Positions 23,807 through 35,099 of a DNA stretch of 64,000 nt are shown piece after piece. The position numbers and the translations under genes are program-made. Numbering within the stretch: position 1 is the first letter of the stretch; each line of letters begins with the position of its first letter. Below the pieces are notes generated by a model. It saw nothing but the letters and a program-made list of their open reading frames with translations. It was not told the origin of the DNA and searched no databases. The stretch is from Cornus controversa (taxonomy: Eukaryota; Streptophyta; Magnoliopsida; Cornales; Cornaceae), in NCBI GenBank assembly GCA_026545225.1, contig CM048854.1, positions 26,952,730 to 27,016,729 on the forward strand, written 5' to 3'.

Positions 23807-25236
23807 CTTTAATTCCAAAGGTGATCTACCAAGCAAGCTCCTTGATTCTCGTGTATGAATCTCGCTCTAAAGCAAAAGTGAAGAATGTTTCTCAAAATTA
23901 CATTTGTGTCCATCTCACAGCAAGAGTTATTCCAGCACTATTCCTAGAACTGTAGTCTAGAAAAAGTAAACACAATAGATGTTTTAGAGTTATTGCAAAA
24001 TTTTCTTTCATTCAAGGCACTTGTATCCAAACATATTTGCTGGCAGTTTGCTCCCAAAAATATAGCCATCCCTGCTCCCTCATGTCAATCCTATGAGCCT
24101 TTTGTCCATTCTCATTTCATCATGATGGAGAGCAATTCAAAATAGAAAATTCTTTTGTTGTTGTTGTTGTTACTTATGCTGATGCTCAATCACACTCACT
24201 TTAGTTTAACACCATTTTCTTTATGTACTGCTATATATTTCCCTTCACCAGAAAGCATTAGGATACTGGGCGTTGATAAATGTTTGATGCGATGCTCTGG
24301 TGGTGTGAAGTTTTCAAGACATAAATAAGTTTTGAACCTAGGGGTAAACAAAAAAGAGGCTCTCCAGATCTACAGTGTAGAATGCTCCATTCATTAGATA
24401 TTCAGGTCTAATTTGCTTTCTCTTTTCTTCTAAAACCATACTTTTGGACCATCATCAATCTGCTAAGCTATGGTCGGCTTGTTTAATATGTTGGTGATGC
24501 ATCAGCAGATATGACCTTTACAGTCGAGCCAATAAATAAATTGTTGATGGCTAATTGGCATAGCTAGCCAAAATGCTCTATCACGTGCTTTTTTCTTTGG
24601 TGGAAATATAGGAGAAAATTGCAGTAGGTGTTATATACTTATATTTGATTGCAGATCTATTATACAGAGTTACTTATGGTGGCGTATTGGTGAAGTTGAT
24701 AGATTAGCCTGATTAACACTTCTAAGCTTAAATAAACAAGATTAATTTGAATGCTTACATAACCTTCTTCATATTAATGTCAGATGTGGCTTTGACTCGT
24801 CATGAGAATGGTCTGATGACTGCAACAAACAGGAAGTTGAAGGTACATGCACTGAACTGAAGAGCTTTTGAGGCTTAGAAGTCCATTTGACCATGCAGGG
24901 AGCTGTGACAAAAAACTACCTAAGTTGGCTGAGTGGCCACACTTCAGAATACATATTTCTCATTTAATTAGGACACGGACGAGGTTATTTGTTTGGATTT
25001 GGATGTGATTTGTTTTTTTTTTCCCTCCTTCCGATCTGCAGGAGAAGGGCTATACTTCAAGCACTGACAATGGTGCTGCAGGCAGTGTAAATCTAGAAGA
25101 TTACCGCCCTATTGATCCGGTTCCAAGTTCAAAGAATTCCATAAGACCTGGACCTATCCAGCATGGAACTCCTACTGGACCATATATTCCAAGGCCTTCG
25201 CCTCCTGGTCATCCAAAGCATGGTGGGAAGCCTTAG
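20971..25236 (+). CDS. Small secreted proline-rich protein, candidate signalling-peptide precursor
   Basis: Three exons (20971-21067, 24784-24842, 25042-25236) join in frame into 116 residues with GT-AG borders. The first intron is 3.7 kb. Residues 1-24 are a hydrophobic signal peptide (MKTFGFWVLFSVVGTTLMFL...). A variable S/T/K-rich middle follows. The C-terminus is conserved-looking and rich in P, G and H: LEDYRPIDPVPSSK at 70-83, then GPIQHGTPTGPYIPRPSPP at 89-107, ending GHPKHGGKP. An acidic-Asp-Tyr motif (DY at 72-73) followed by many prolines is what tyrosine-sulphated, hydroxyprolinated plant peptide hormones show. It does not match the CLE, CEP, PSY, RGF or CIF consensus exactly. I recognise no named family, so the hormone role is inference. 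The ATG at 20971 was chosen because it starts the signal peptide directly. Confidence 0.8.
22165..22262 (+). mobile_element. Possible tRNA-derived SINE relic in an intron
   Basis: TAGAGCATGATGATAAGG followed by GGTTTGAATCC resembles the A-box side and B box of a tRNA-derived promoter. No clear 3' tail or target-site duplication was found. It lies in the first intron of the secreted-protein gene. Confidence 0.3.
23771..23802. repeat. (TA)n microsatellite
   Basis: TA run of about 30 bp within the first intron of the secreted-protein gene. A GTGTAATTTACCC motif just before it resembles the end of the MITE at 58984-59392. Confidence 0.85.
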
Positions 25237-25299
25237 CCTACTCCAGAGCTCTTTCTCTATGAAGGCTATGGTTGAAAAATGAATAATGTAATAACTTCT

Positions 25300-26045
25300 T
25301 AGTTTGCAGGATGTTGAACCATCTTGTTTATTAATCTTGTTGTGATGCCAACTTTTATACCTATGTATGGTACGTCTTTTAATTTTAGAAGTGTTTGATG
25401 TTATGTGGATATTTTTTCTTGTGGTCTAAATAAGGAGCATTATACAATGTTCAAATTCATCTCCCTCAAGAGCAGCAGTCTTTGTTTTTTGTTACATCAA
25501 AAATCTTTTTTTTTTCTTTGCTATTTTTGTTCTCTCTCCTTCAACATTGGTAATCGCTTCTTGTGTTATTGTTATGAATCTTTGATGAGTTTGTGCAATA
25601 AACTTTATTGATTTTTTGATAGATTACTTGAGATTTAAAATTTTCTAGAATTTTTCAGTAGAGAATGATGGAGCTTCCAGTGAATGATAAAAAATGGTGA
25701 TTTTTGTGTGGCAAAATTTCTGAATGATATGGATTTCAAGAATCAATTAAAATTTGAGATTCAACATAATCCTGTAACTAAGGAAGAGATTGAACTCATG
25801 TAAAATTCTGAGATGTGAATTTTGATAGAAATATGTTGAAGGAAAAAATTAAGGTAGGTTTTGACAAGGAAGATGGTTTTCGCATTTTCTATGATTGCAC
25901 TCCAATTTTTTTAAAAATTACACTTCTAATCCTAATTTCATAAATAAATAATTATTTTTTCTCAAATACCACAGCTACCCTTTCAATTATGGAATGATTT
26001 TTCATCTCCCCCTCTCTCAAATTAACCTTTATTTTATTTTGCTTG
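25300..26045. other. 3' flank of the secreted-protein gene and AT-rich intergenic DNA
   Basis: AATAA-type polyadenylation signals occur at about 25283 and 25590. No further gene was recognised. Confidence 0.45.
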
Positions 26046-26049
26046 TCAA

Positions 26050-26545
26050 AATTAAGAATTGATCATATCAAGTATCATTGATTACTTCTGGGATTACTCT
26101 TTTTCATTTTATTTTTTCTTCTAGCATTAATTTTAAATCATAAATCGTGATTATTGTAATATATATATATATGTTTTTGTAATTATTGTAATATATATAA
26201 GTTTGAGCTCTTTAGGTTTAATTTTACATAATATTTTCAAAGAATAAGTATCTCAAATATTTTTATATTTTTTCGATGCGTTGAATTTTTTTTGTATCTT
26301 ATTAAGAATTGATTATATCAAGTATCATTGATTACTTCTGGGATTCCACTTTTTCATTTTATTTTGTCTTCTAGCATTAATTTTAAATCATAAATCGTGA
26401 TTATTGTAATATATATATGTTTGTAATTTTGTAGCGTATGTTGGAGCTCTTTAGGTTTAATTTTACATAATATTTTCAAAGAATAAGTATCTTAGATATT
26501 TTTATATTTTTTCGATGTGTTGAAATTTTTTGTATAATATGTTTG
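26050..26545. repeat. Tandem duplication of about 245 bp
   Basis: Two adjacent copies start ATTAAGAATTGATCATATCA (about 26050) and ATTAAGAATTGATTATATCA (about 26300). They share GTATCATTGATTACTTCTGG, ATAAATCGTGATTATTG and TTTTTTCGATGCG or TTCGATGTG blocks in the same order. The first copy has a longer TA/GT-rich insert. No coding content. Confidence 0.8.
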
Positions 26546-26636
26546 ATGAGTTTACTATTTTTCTTGTTTTTATTTTTTCATTTAACATTCATGTTGGTAT
26601 AGAAAATGATATTTATATAAATTTCAACCAGAAATC

Positions 26637-28711
26637 TAAGGAGGGTGTATTCAATTAGGATTTTAAAGGATTTTGAAAGACATTTTTTAAGTGACAGACT
26701 TTCATGAATTTCTAAGGATTTAAGTAGAATTCATGGATTTTTATAAACTTTTATTATAGACTTTCATGGATTTCTATAAACTTTTATTACAGACTTTTAT
26801 GGATTTGTATAGACTTCTATGACTTTGATGGATTTTTATAGATTTGTAATGATCTTTTCAATATATTTTATTTATTTATATCATTGAATTATATTTTTGC
26901 ATACAAATAAACTAATGGTTAAGGGGCAAGTATAATGCAAAATGAATAAGCTATGGTTTATGGTCTCTGCTATTTGAAATTATTTAATAGAATTATTAAG
27001 AACTTATACAAAGTTACATATATCCCTCCTCATAACAGTGCGAATAATGATTAAACAATATATGTCAAAATGAAAGTTGAACGTATGATTTGAATTGGGC
27101 TAAACCATGTTTCTTCTTTTGTTATTTTATTCGTATTATATGTTAAATTAATGACAAAAAAGTTAGGGTCATAGTAAATGGAGTATTTTCATATTTTCTA
27201 ATTTTTGCCTCATTGTATTAAATAGATAGGATATATAGACGTTTTTTCTTATAAAAAAAGAAAAAAAAATTATGCTACTGCGGCGAGCATTATAATTTTC
27301 GCGAAAAGCAAAAGTTATAACAAACACAAAACAACTAACATTCACAAAACTATAGTGACAAAGTTATAACAAGTTTGAAAGCAAAATTTAAAAGAAAATA
27401 TTTAACATTCATTACTCAATATCCTTAGTTCTCATTATTATTCAAAGGTATACTAACTCTCCATTCATTAGCATTATCTGGTTGTTAAAGTTGTGTTTGA
27501 AAAAATTATTTTCAAAAAATTATAAAAGATAGCTCTCTACAAATAATTTTTTTTTGTAATTGAATTTTTAGAAAACAATTTTTATAAAATTTACAACAAA
27601 ACAATTTTTTTGTACAACTTTCTAGGTTTTCATTTATTTGAAACATAAAATTTTTTTAAAAAAATTAAACCAAACAGATTCTAAATATCTACTTTTGATG
27701 TCCCATAAAATAATTTTTCATATGAAATTCTTTATAAAAAATCAATTTTCTTTTTATCTTGTATATTTAAAATGTATATAGACATTTGTTTTATTGTATG
27801 TATGGCTTGTTAAATGAGTATACATATGAGTATAAATATGTACAAGTGTATATAAACATTGTAGCATGTTAAATGAGTATCTATATGAGAGTAAATCCGT
27901 GCAAGTGTATATACATTGATATATAATAAACTGTAAATTCGTACAACTTTCGAATAAACTGTTTTCATATTAAAGACAGTGAGGACTATGGGTATGGAAA
28001 GTACATGCCATCAGTGGACCATTATTTTTAAAGGCAAGGTAATACTACCCTCACAAACCCTATTTTGTGTGTGTGTATATATATATATATCTATAATTTT
28101 AAGAATTGATATCTTTGTTTATAGATCAAAGATCCACTACACTCTTTAAAATTCGGTTATTGGTTTCGGTGTTGTGGTACAAATTGGACTATGCACCGAA
28201 CTGGGTTTTGACATTGATGATTTTTGATATATTGATTGTTTTGTTTGTGCAATTCGTTTGGTTTTGTTTGTACTATGACTTTTTTAAAATCCTGATTGAA
28301 TAGAAAAAGAGAGAATAGGAGAAGAGAGAGAGAAAATGAGTGTACCTTGAGATGGAGAAAGATTATTTGTATTTTGCAGGAAAAAAAAAATCACCAAGAT
28401 CTGTGGAAAAAAGGTTGGATTTGTTATGGACTTCGGTATATATAGCTTCTACCCTCAAATCTACAAAAATCTACCACTTAATGAAATCCTTCAAAATCTA
28501 TGATTTTTTGAATATACCTAAACTTTTGTAAACTTTTTTAAAATCCTAATTGAATACCGCCATATTTGTATGGATTCTTTAAAAGTTTGGATTGAATACT
28601 GTCAGATTTGTATGGACTCTTTAAAAGTCTGTAAAAGTCTGGATTAAATACACCTGAATTTTTAAAGTCTTTTAAAATCCTTTAAAATCCTAATTGAATG
28701 CACCCTCCTTA
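26637..28711. mobile_element. Non-autonomous DNA transposon with long terminal inverted repeats
   Basis: The left end TAAGGAGGGTGTATTCAATT and the reverse complement of the right end TAAGGAGGGTGCATTCAATT are nearly identical. Pairing continues through AGGATTTTAAAGGATTTT, for about 44 bp. Subterminal repeats of GGATTTTTATA and AGACTTTTA type continue inwards on both sides. The length is 2.07 kb and no transposase is seen. The TAA/TTA flanks would suit a short TA or TWA duplication, but the inverted repeat absorbs them, so the superfamily stays open. Confidence 0.75.
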
Positions 28712-29359
28712 GGAGATCATTCAATCATCTCTAATGTTTGCTATTTAAGAAAATGATGAAAATAAGAAAGAAGAAAAGGGAACGTTCATTGTGATGGCTT
28801 GGAGGTTGATTCTATGTGTTTTTCCTACTCTAGTACATCCTTCTTTTGATCGTCATGTGGCACTCTACATGTTAGTGGCAAGGACTAGTAGATTTTGTTC
28901 ATCTCTCTTTTTCTTTTCTTATTTTGCTTTTGTTTTTTTGTTACAATTATTTGTTTCAGTGATGGTTGGGAACTTAAATTAATTTCCAGTGAAGTGTTTA
29001 TTGACAAAGCTGTGTAAAAATAGACTATTATGCAGGTTACTGTCCGCAAGGTAAAAAAAAGTTAAAAATTTTTAGTATGTATTATAAAATAAGACATGAT
29101 GTATTAATGAATTTAGGGACCTGCTTGTCAATTTCTTTCAAAGAAAAAAAAGAAAGAAAGTGGAGTACAATTGTAGAAAAGAGAATGCGAATATCCCCTC
29201 CCTTTCGATAATCCAACCTTTTGTTCAATAGAATTTATGTTAGCATATTTTGTGAATCAAACCTAAAGTCTGTATTTTTATTTTTATCGCTAGCTCTTTT
29301 AGAGTTAAAAGTTTGTTACCTCTTAGTCTTGGTGAAAATTGGAATACAAGTTCAAGAAA
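28712..29359. other. Intergenic DNA, no gene seen
   Basis: A 63-codon hydrophobic frame at 28791-28982 has no recognisable family features and no neighbours in frame. It is treated as chance. Confidence 0.45.
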
Positions 29360-30291
29360 GGACAATACCCAGGCTACGTGGCCCAATTAGATGTAGACAT
29401 CTGTTTAAAATTTAACAAAAATGGATCAGATCCATCTTTGACTGGTTATTGGGCTAAGAGATCTTTTTTTTTTTCTCTCTCTTCTGCAATATCGTGAATC
29501 TGTCCCTTCAAATCTTTAGACACCCAATCTTTATCCCTCCTACGCTAAACGACCTCCACCACCTCCTTCATTCTCAAATCCTGTGGAGTGTAGATCAATT
29601 CCCATAAGCAACAACCAATTGGAGCGCAAGGTTGCCTATGAAAAATTCTAATGAATAAAATAGATTTGCTTATTGAAAAGATCGAGGGTTTGAGAGAGAG
29701 AGAGAGAAAAAAGAGCAATTTTAAAGAGAGAAACTAACAATAGATGTGTTCGTGACCTCAAATTTGACACGGATAATCAAACATTAAAAGATCTCTATTC
29801 TAATTGATATGTCTCAATTTTTTCATTTCCAAGAACTCTTAAGATTTTGGGTTTCTATTCATATCGGCCGTTAAATTTACTTTTTTTTTGTTTAAAATTA
29901 GCGTTAAATTTTGATTTTTTTTTTGAAGTAGAGTCACAATTTGAATTGGCAATTGACTTCTAGGGTTTCTTTTGGGTTCTTTTATTTAATTGATTGGTTG
30001 TCGATAAGAATGAACAAATCACAATTTGAATTGGCAGCTAAGTATAGTATTGATTGATTGAGTCCTTGGGTTTCCTTAGAGTTCTTTATTGATTGATGGG
30101 GTTTGTGGATAAGAATGAACGAGTCTCTTAGATGGGGAAGAGACTGAGAGAAATAGTTCAGGTAGCTCGATAAAGATGGGTTTAATCCATTTTGATTTTT
30201 TATTTCTAACTTTTAGACAGATGTTTACATCTTATTTACTGGGCCACATCACGTAGGAGAACTAAGTTGGGATAGGACCCAAGTATTGTCC
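29360..30291. mobile_element. Inverted-repeat element of about 0.93 kb
   Basis: The left arm begins GGACAATACC and includes GCTACGTGGCCCAATTAGAT and AGACATCTG. The right arm (about 30186-30291) is its imperfect reverse complement, ending GTATTGTCC. The arms are 70-105 bp. The core holds a GA-rich run at about 29695-29710 and a repeated motif ACAATTTGAATTGGCA. No transposase and no clean target duplication, so the class is unknown. Confidence 0.55.
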
Positions 30292-31195
30292 AAATCAAAA
30301 TCTTCGAAGCTAAAAATTAAAAACTTCAAAGCTAAGAGTATAAAGGTAATTTGATAGTGCATAGATGCACTTACCAAATTAGGGTTCATGTATTCATAGA
30401 TTAAGTTTTCATGATTACAAGTTTTGATTTTGAAATATTCTAGTTGAATTGCATAAAAGTGTTTTTAGGAACTTACTAAATTTGAGAAAAAGAAAATGGA
30501 AGTATAGAAGACAGGACACTTCGATCTATGGATGACATTAATTCAGGATCAATCAATTTGTTCAGAACAACACTTTCCTTTTAGGATTGAAATACTAAAA
30601 TCATATTCTCTCTATAACTTTGTTTGGTCTATAAATATCTTATTATCTCATAAAACTACACAAACAAATACACAAGTTTGAGAGATTTTCAATATAAAAG
30701 TACACTTGTATTTTTATTTGTGCATTCAGTATTTCTATTGCATTAGATTGATGAAAAAGATGACCTCTATTTGTTGTGGGAACTCCTTTGGTGAAAGAAA
30801 TGCTTATATGCACTTATATTAGTATATTAACAACTTTTTTTCCCGTTAAAATATATTAACGGTTCTTCCATTACTTGTTTGAGTCACTTTCTAATACATC
30901 CATTGAAACATTGTTTGCACTCAAATTTTAAGGTCTAAAAGACCAATCACTTATATATATAAAAAAAAAGGCCTATGGTCAATTTATAGGAAAAACAGCC
31001 GTCATCACAAGTCGATCGATTGGAATAGTCCCCTACTAAAATTCTATAATGAAGAAAGATAAGACATCAAGTGCCAAACGCTGATCGTCTGCATTACTAA
31101 ACAAAATTAGAAAAGATTTTTCTTTTTAAGAAAAGGATAAGGACCCAACTTACCAAGACAATTATCAGTCCAAACAGTTATCAAGTGCAGAAGTA
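30292..31195. other. Intergenic DNA, no gene seen
   Basis: AT-rich, with no coding frame, RNA gene or repeat ends recognised. Confidence 0.45.
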
Positions 31196-31379
31196 TCAAA
31201 CTAAATCAAAAGATAAGTTTGGAGAAACTAAAGCACAAAAGAAATTGTATTGATCATAATGACAATTACAAAAAGGAGGGTACAAGTTATCCCTCAAAAG
31301 AGAAGAGCTCTTTCTGAGCATTATAAAAAAAATAAAAAATAAAAAAGAGAAGGAAAAAAAATTGCATGAGTTAACCTTG

Positions 31380-33336
31380 AGGAGTTGCCCCATCCTCCTT
31401 GTTGAATTCTTAATCAAAGGAGTCAACAATCAGGGTGCCCTTTTTAGCTTGGGCTGGCACTTCTGGCACGATCTGATCAGACGGGGGAGGAGAAAAAGGG
31501 GCAACAACAAAGACAGAAGGGGGTGGAGCCGAGCACGAGCTCTTGAGGAAGTTCGTGAACTTTCGTTCGGCTTCACCAGGCACAGGAATGCCATACTCAT
31601 CAGACAGTTCAATAGCTTGATCAACATCAAACTCATCAGGATCTTAGTCGTCCCGTTTAGCTTCAGGTTTCCCTTATGTTCAAAGCCGTTGTGAAACCCA
31701 TCAGCAATCTTCAAAGCTGGGATCTTAAAAAATCACTGATACATTTCAAGCCTTCCAGACTTACAGACCTGTAACATATCCTAGAGCTTAGCAGCCTTCT
31801 ATTCGGACTCCAGGGCCCTCCGCTCAAAATAACTAATAGCCTTTTACTTTTCAACAAGAGACTTAGTCAATGACTTCACCTTCTCCTCAAGGCTTTCGGC
31901 CTTACGTCCGTTCAGCCGTTCGACCTCCAGAGCCTTGCATAAGGAAATGGTCATATATGTACTTTGCAACACAGCAAGACGAACGAAGTCAGAGAAGGGA
32001 CATAAAAGGTAAGTAAGGAAATGCACAGAGGATATGATGGAACAAACCTCCATGATATGAAGAGGCGCATTGGCAATGAGCTCATCCCTATCAACTCCTT
32101 GTTAACAAAGCTCATCCCTTGGAAGCTAGATCCCACGAGTAAGAGCCCCCATCACTTTACAGTTAAGGGAAACATAGTCCCCCACCGTAAAAAATGATTC
32201 ATCAGACTTCTTTAAGTCTGGAGCCCACCGTTCGGTCAAGCCAACGAACGGCTCATCAGCTGCACTATTGACAGGATTAGATAGAGTTAGAGCAGAAGAA
32301 AAGGAACTTTGACCATTCATGGCATTCACCATTAGTTTCTAGCACTTGGGCGCAGGAGCAGCACCAGAAGAAGCCCTCTTCTGAGAGGAAGAAGGGGCAG
32401 CATGCTTGTTCTTGTCATGTTGAGCCTTACAGGATCTGAAGCAGGATACAAAGAAGAAGACTTTACAGAAGTGTCACAAATGATAGCTTGAAGCTGTCGA
32501 GTTGATAGGTACTTCTGCACAGAAGGGCGGATGTTCCAAACTTTCTCTTTCAGAAACTCAATCCGTTCAGTTGTAAAATAAAGAATAATAGAACAAAGTT
32601 ATGAAAAAAATAAAAATAAAGAAGATTGCTGAAAGTCTCCTATGATATCTACAAGAGACTTGCCAAACAAAGTAAGGGGAGGAATCACAGTGTTATCAAA
32701 GGCACTGGGGATAGGGAAGTATTGAGCAAGCCTAACATTCTAGGCCCCCTTCACCAACACAAGTTTTTCCTTCCACAACTTGTTAGAAGTGGGGGTGTCA
32801 AAATAAATTTTTCTATCTTTATTGGGAAACATATGGTAACGATTTTCTTTCGATCTAACCTGATGAACAGAGTAGCAAAACAGAAGATCGTTCAAATGCA
32901 AGTTAAGTTTATGAACATGGTTCAAAGAAAATAAGCAAGAAACAATGCGAAAAAAATTAGGGTTTAACTGAAGCGGTGCAAACTTCAGTTTGAAAAGAAC
33001 AAAACTATAAAAAGGGTGAAGAGGAAATCTGAAGGTTTTCAAATGAGAAGTCGAAAAAAGGATTTCGCCTTTTTCGACTCCTTTCCCGACACTATAGTCA
33101 GAGTCTAAGGGGTAACCCTCGATAATGACGTCGCTAGGAATACAGCATTCCTCTATGATTCTTTCAATGTCAACCAACTGCCTAATCACCGGAGTAACAA
33201 CCACACCCTGATCAGATGTGACTGCTTCCCCAACAACAATAGTGGGTTGGACAGTTTCTGCGACTGGAAGAGAAGAACTGATCATTGCGATTTCGTGATT
33301 GTCAAAAAGGGTCAGATCGCTATTACTGGAAGACAT
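31380..33336 (-). pseudogene. Decayed gypsy-type transposon accessory gene (PF04195-like)
   Basis: The longest piece, 33336-32740, starts MSSSNSDLTLFD and contains FRFPLHPFYSFVLFKLKFAP followed by an LNPNFFRIVSCLF segment. This resembles the N-terminal region of the putative gypsy-type transposon protein found in plant retrotransposon-derived genes. A stop codon at about 32740 interrupts it, and related sequence (FPIPSAFDNTVIPPLTLFGKSLVDIIGDFQ, split over two motifs in evidence) continues in the same frame beyond. Further downstream pieces (32520-32332, 32332-32126, 32053-31844) lie in different frames. One is a short charged, coiled-coil-like segment (LEEKVKSLTKSLVEK). Stops and frameshifts show it is not functional. 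Flanking LTRs were not identified. Confidence 0.65.
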
Positions 33337-34985
33337 TGTAAAGAAGAAAAATACGTGGGTAAAAGGATAAATACTAACCTACGAAGACAAATCGGTACCA
33401 AGAAGTTTAAGAGAAAATGAATTTGGAAAAGAAGACAATCAATTATAGAAGATTTGTAATTGAAAATGACAAAGTATCAAGACAAAATAAAAAGGGTAAC
33501 GTGAAAATATCACTTACATGCTCAGCGTTGTCATTAGTACCCCAACATTAACGAGGGACCTCGATACAAGCAACAAAATCATAACAAAACCTATGCAAAT
33601 TCCCTCCAGTGTGGAAAAAGCTCATAACTGAAGAGAATTGGTGGCAATGTGTAGAGGAAAAATTCTCACTTAATCCAATAGGCCAAACTGGTACACAAAC
33701 TAATCATACCTAAGTTAGTTTGAGCTCAAGTATCAGTAGAAGTCCCAAAAGATTGTTTTGAGAAAAGGAATGGGCCTAGTCGCCCCAATAAAAGGCCAAA
33801 ACAGCCCAGCCCAGACATAAGTCCAAAGTCAAATAGGAATTTGAATCCTTGATAGTAAAGATAGCTACAAAATAAAGGAATTTAAATCCTAGAGGGATTC
33901 AGATTCCAAACTTGTAAAAATATCCAATGACAGATGAATGAAAGGGATCTTAGAATCCTCATCTCAAAATTTTTTTTGAAAATATTTTGTTCTTAATTTT
34001 ATTGGGTGTGTCACGTGTGTGCATCGAATTAATTAGCAGTAATTAGCTAAGCAATTTTTTGTACCTACAGTGGTCTAAAATAAGGGAAAATATTGGGTAC
34101 CTCGGTGGTAATGACTATATAGTACTCTTGTTACTCACTATTTCTCTTGATAGTAAAAAGTAGTTACTTATTGGAGTAGTATATAGTTGGTAATGGTGAC
34201 CATGGATTGAATCTTTTTGGTTTAGGCATCAAACCTAAATCAATCACTTCCCTACAAATTAGTGAAAATTGAATCCAATTCGATCCGTGGAAAGCTGTCA
34301 TGTAAATTAATCTGATCCGTGAAATCACGGATTGGATTAAATTGGTTCTATGGATTGGACTTTTTTAAAAAGTTCAACAATTTTTTTTGCTTGAACACGA
34401 CCCAATAAATGAATTATCAATTTATATTAACACATTCCTAGTTCATAGTTACAACTACAAACAAGTATGAGAATCTAACTTTCAAAGTAATTAATTTGGC
34501 CAAGAAACAAACAACACAACCCCTGTTCTATATTTCTGCACAACCACTATTTTAGGCATATAGTTAAAAGTTAAAATAATTAAAGAAATACTAGTGTTTA
34601 TATTTTTATATATTAAATACTTATGGATTTAATTGATTTTTCAAGCCCTAATCCATTAATTGAATCGTTTCATGTGAATTCTAATTTATAAATCTGTAAT
34701 TGGTTTAATAAATTATCCGATTCGCACAAATGAAATTGAATCGAATCAACTTTAAAATTGACCGATGAAATAAACACCCCTTCAGTTGGTACTCCCAAAC
34801 ACTTCTCCTAAAGCAATGACCGGTTGGATATCTTATTGGGTAAAACTGAACACGGGTCTGCACATTTAGGGTTCGGGTTAAAGCCCCATGGGGCCTAACC
34901 GGTCTGTACCGGTAGCAGTTCGGTTTTTGTTGGAGTCCTGTTCTAATTCTATTTGGATTTGAAAGAGGAAAAGGAACAGAAATCC
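33337..34985. other. Intergenic DNA upstream of the CWC22 gene
   Basis: No gene recognised. The part next to the pseudogene may belong to the same retroelement. The last few hundred bases include TATATAC at about 34992-34998, a possible TATA element about 105 bp before the CWC22 start codon. Confidence 0.4.
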
Positions 34986-35054
34986 ATCCGTTATATACGT
35001 CATGGAGGTGAAAGTTTCAATACCGGTTTTTCAATTATCCTCCCTCTCTCTCGG

Positions 35055-35095
35055 GTTTAGGGTTTCGTATTAGCTAAGTTTCAATTTTAGGGTTT
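35055..35095 (+). promoter_or_regulatory. Two telo-box-like motifs in the CWC22 5' leader
   Basis: TTTAGGGTTT occurs at 35056-35065 and again at 35086-35095, just before the start codon. The AAACCCTA (telo-box) element is common near transcription starts of plant translation and RNA-processing genes. Activity here is inferred. Confidence 0.5.
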
Positions 35096-35099
35096 AATC

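Noticed and set aside
28791..28982. 63-residue hydrophobic protein
   Set aside because: Low-complexity F/L-rich frame in AT-rich DNA, with no family or splice context.
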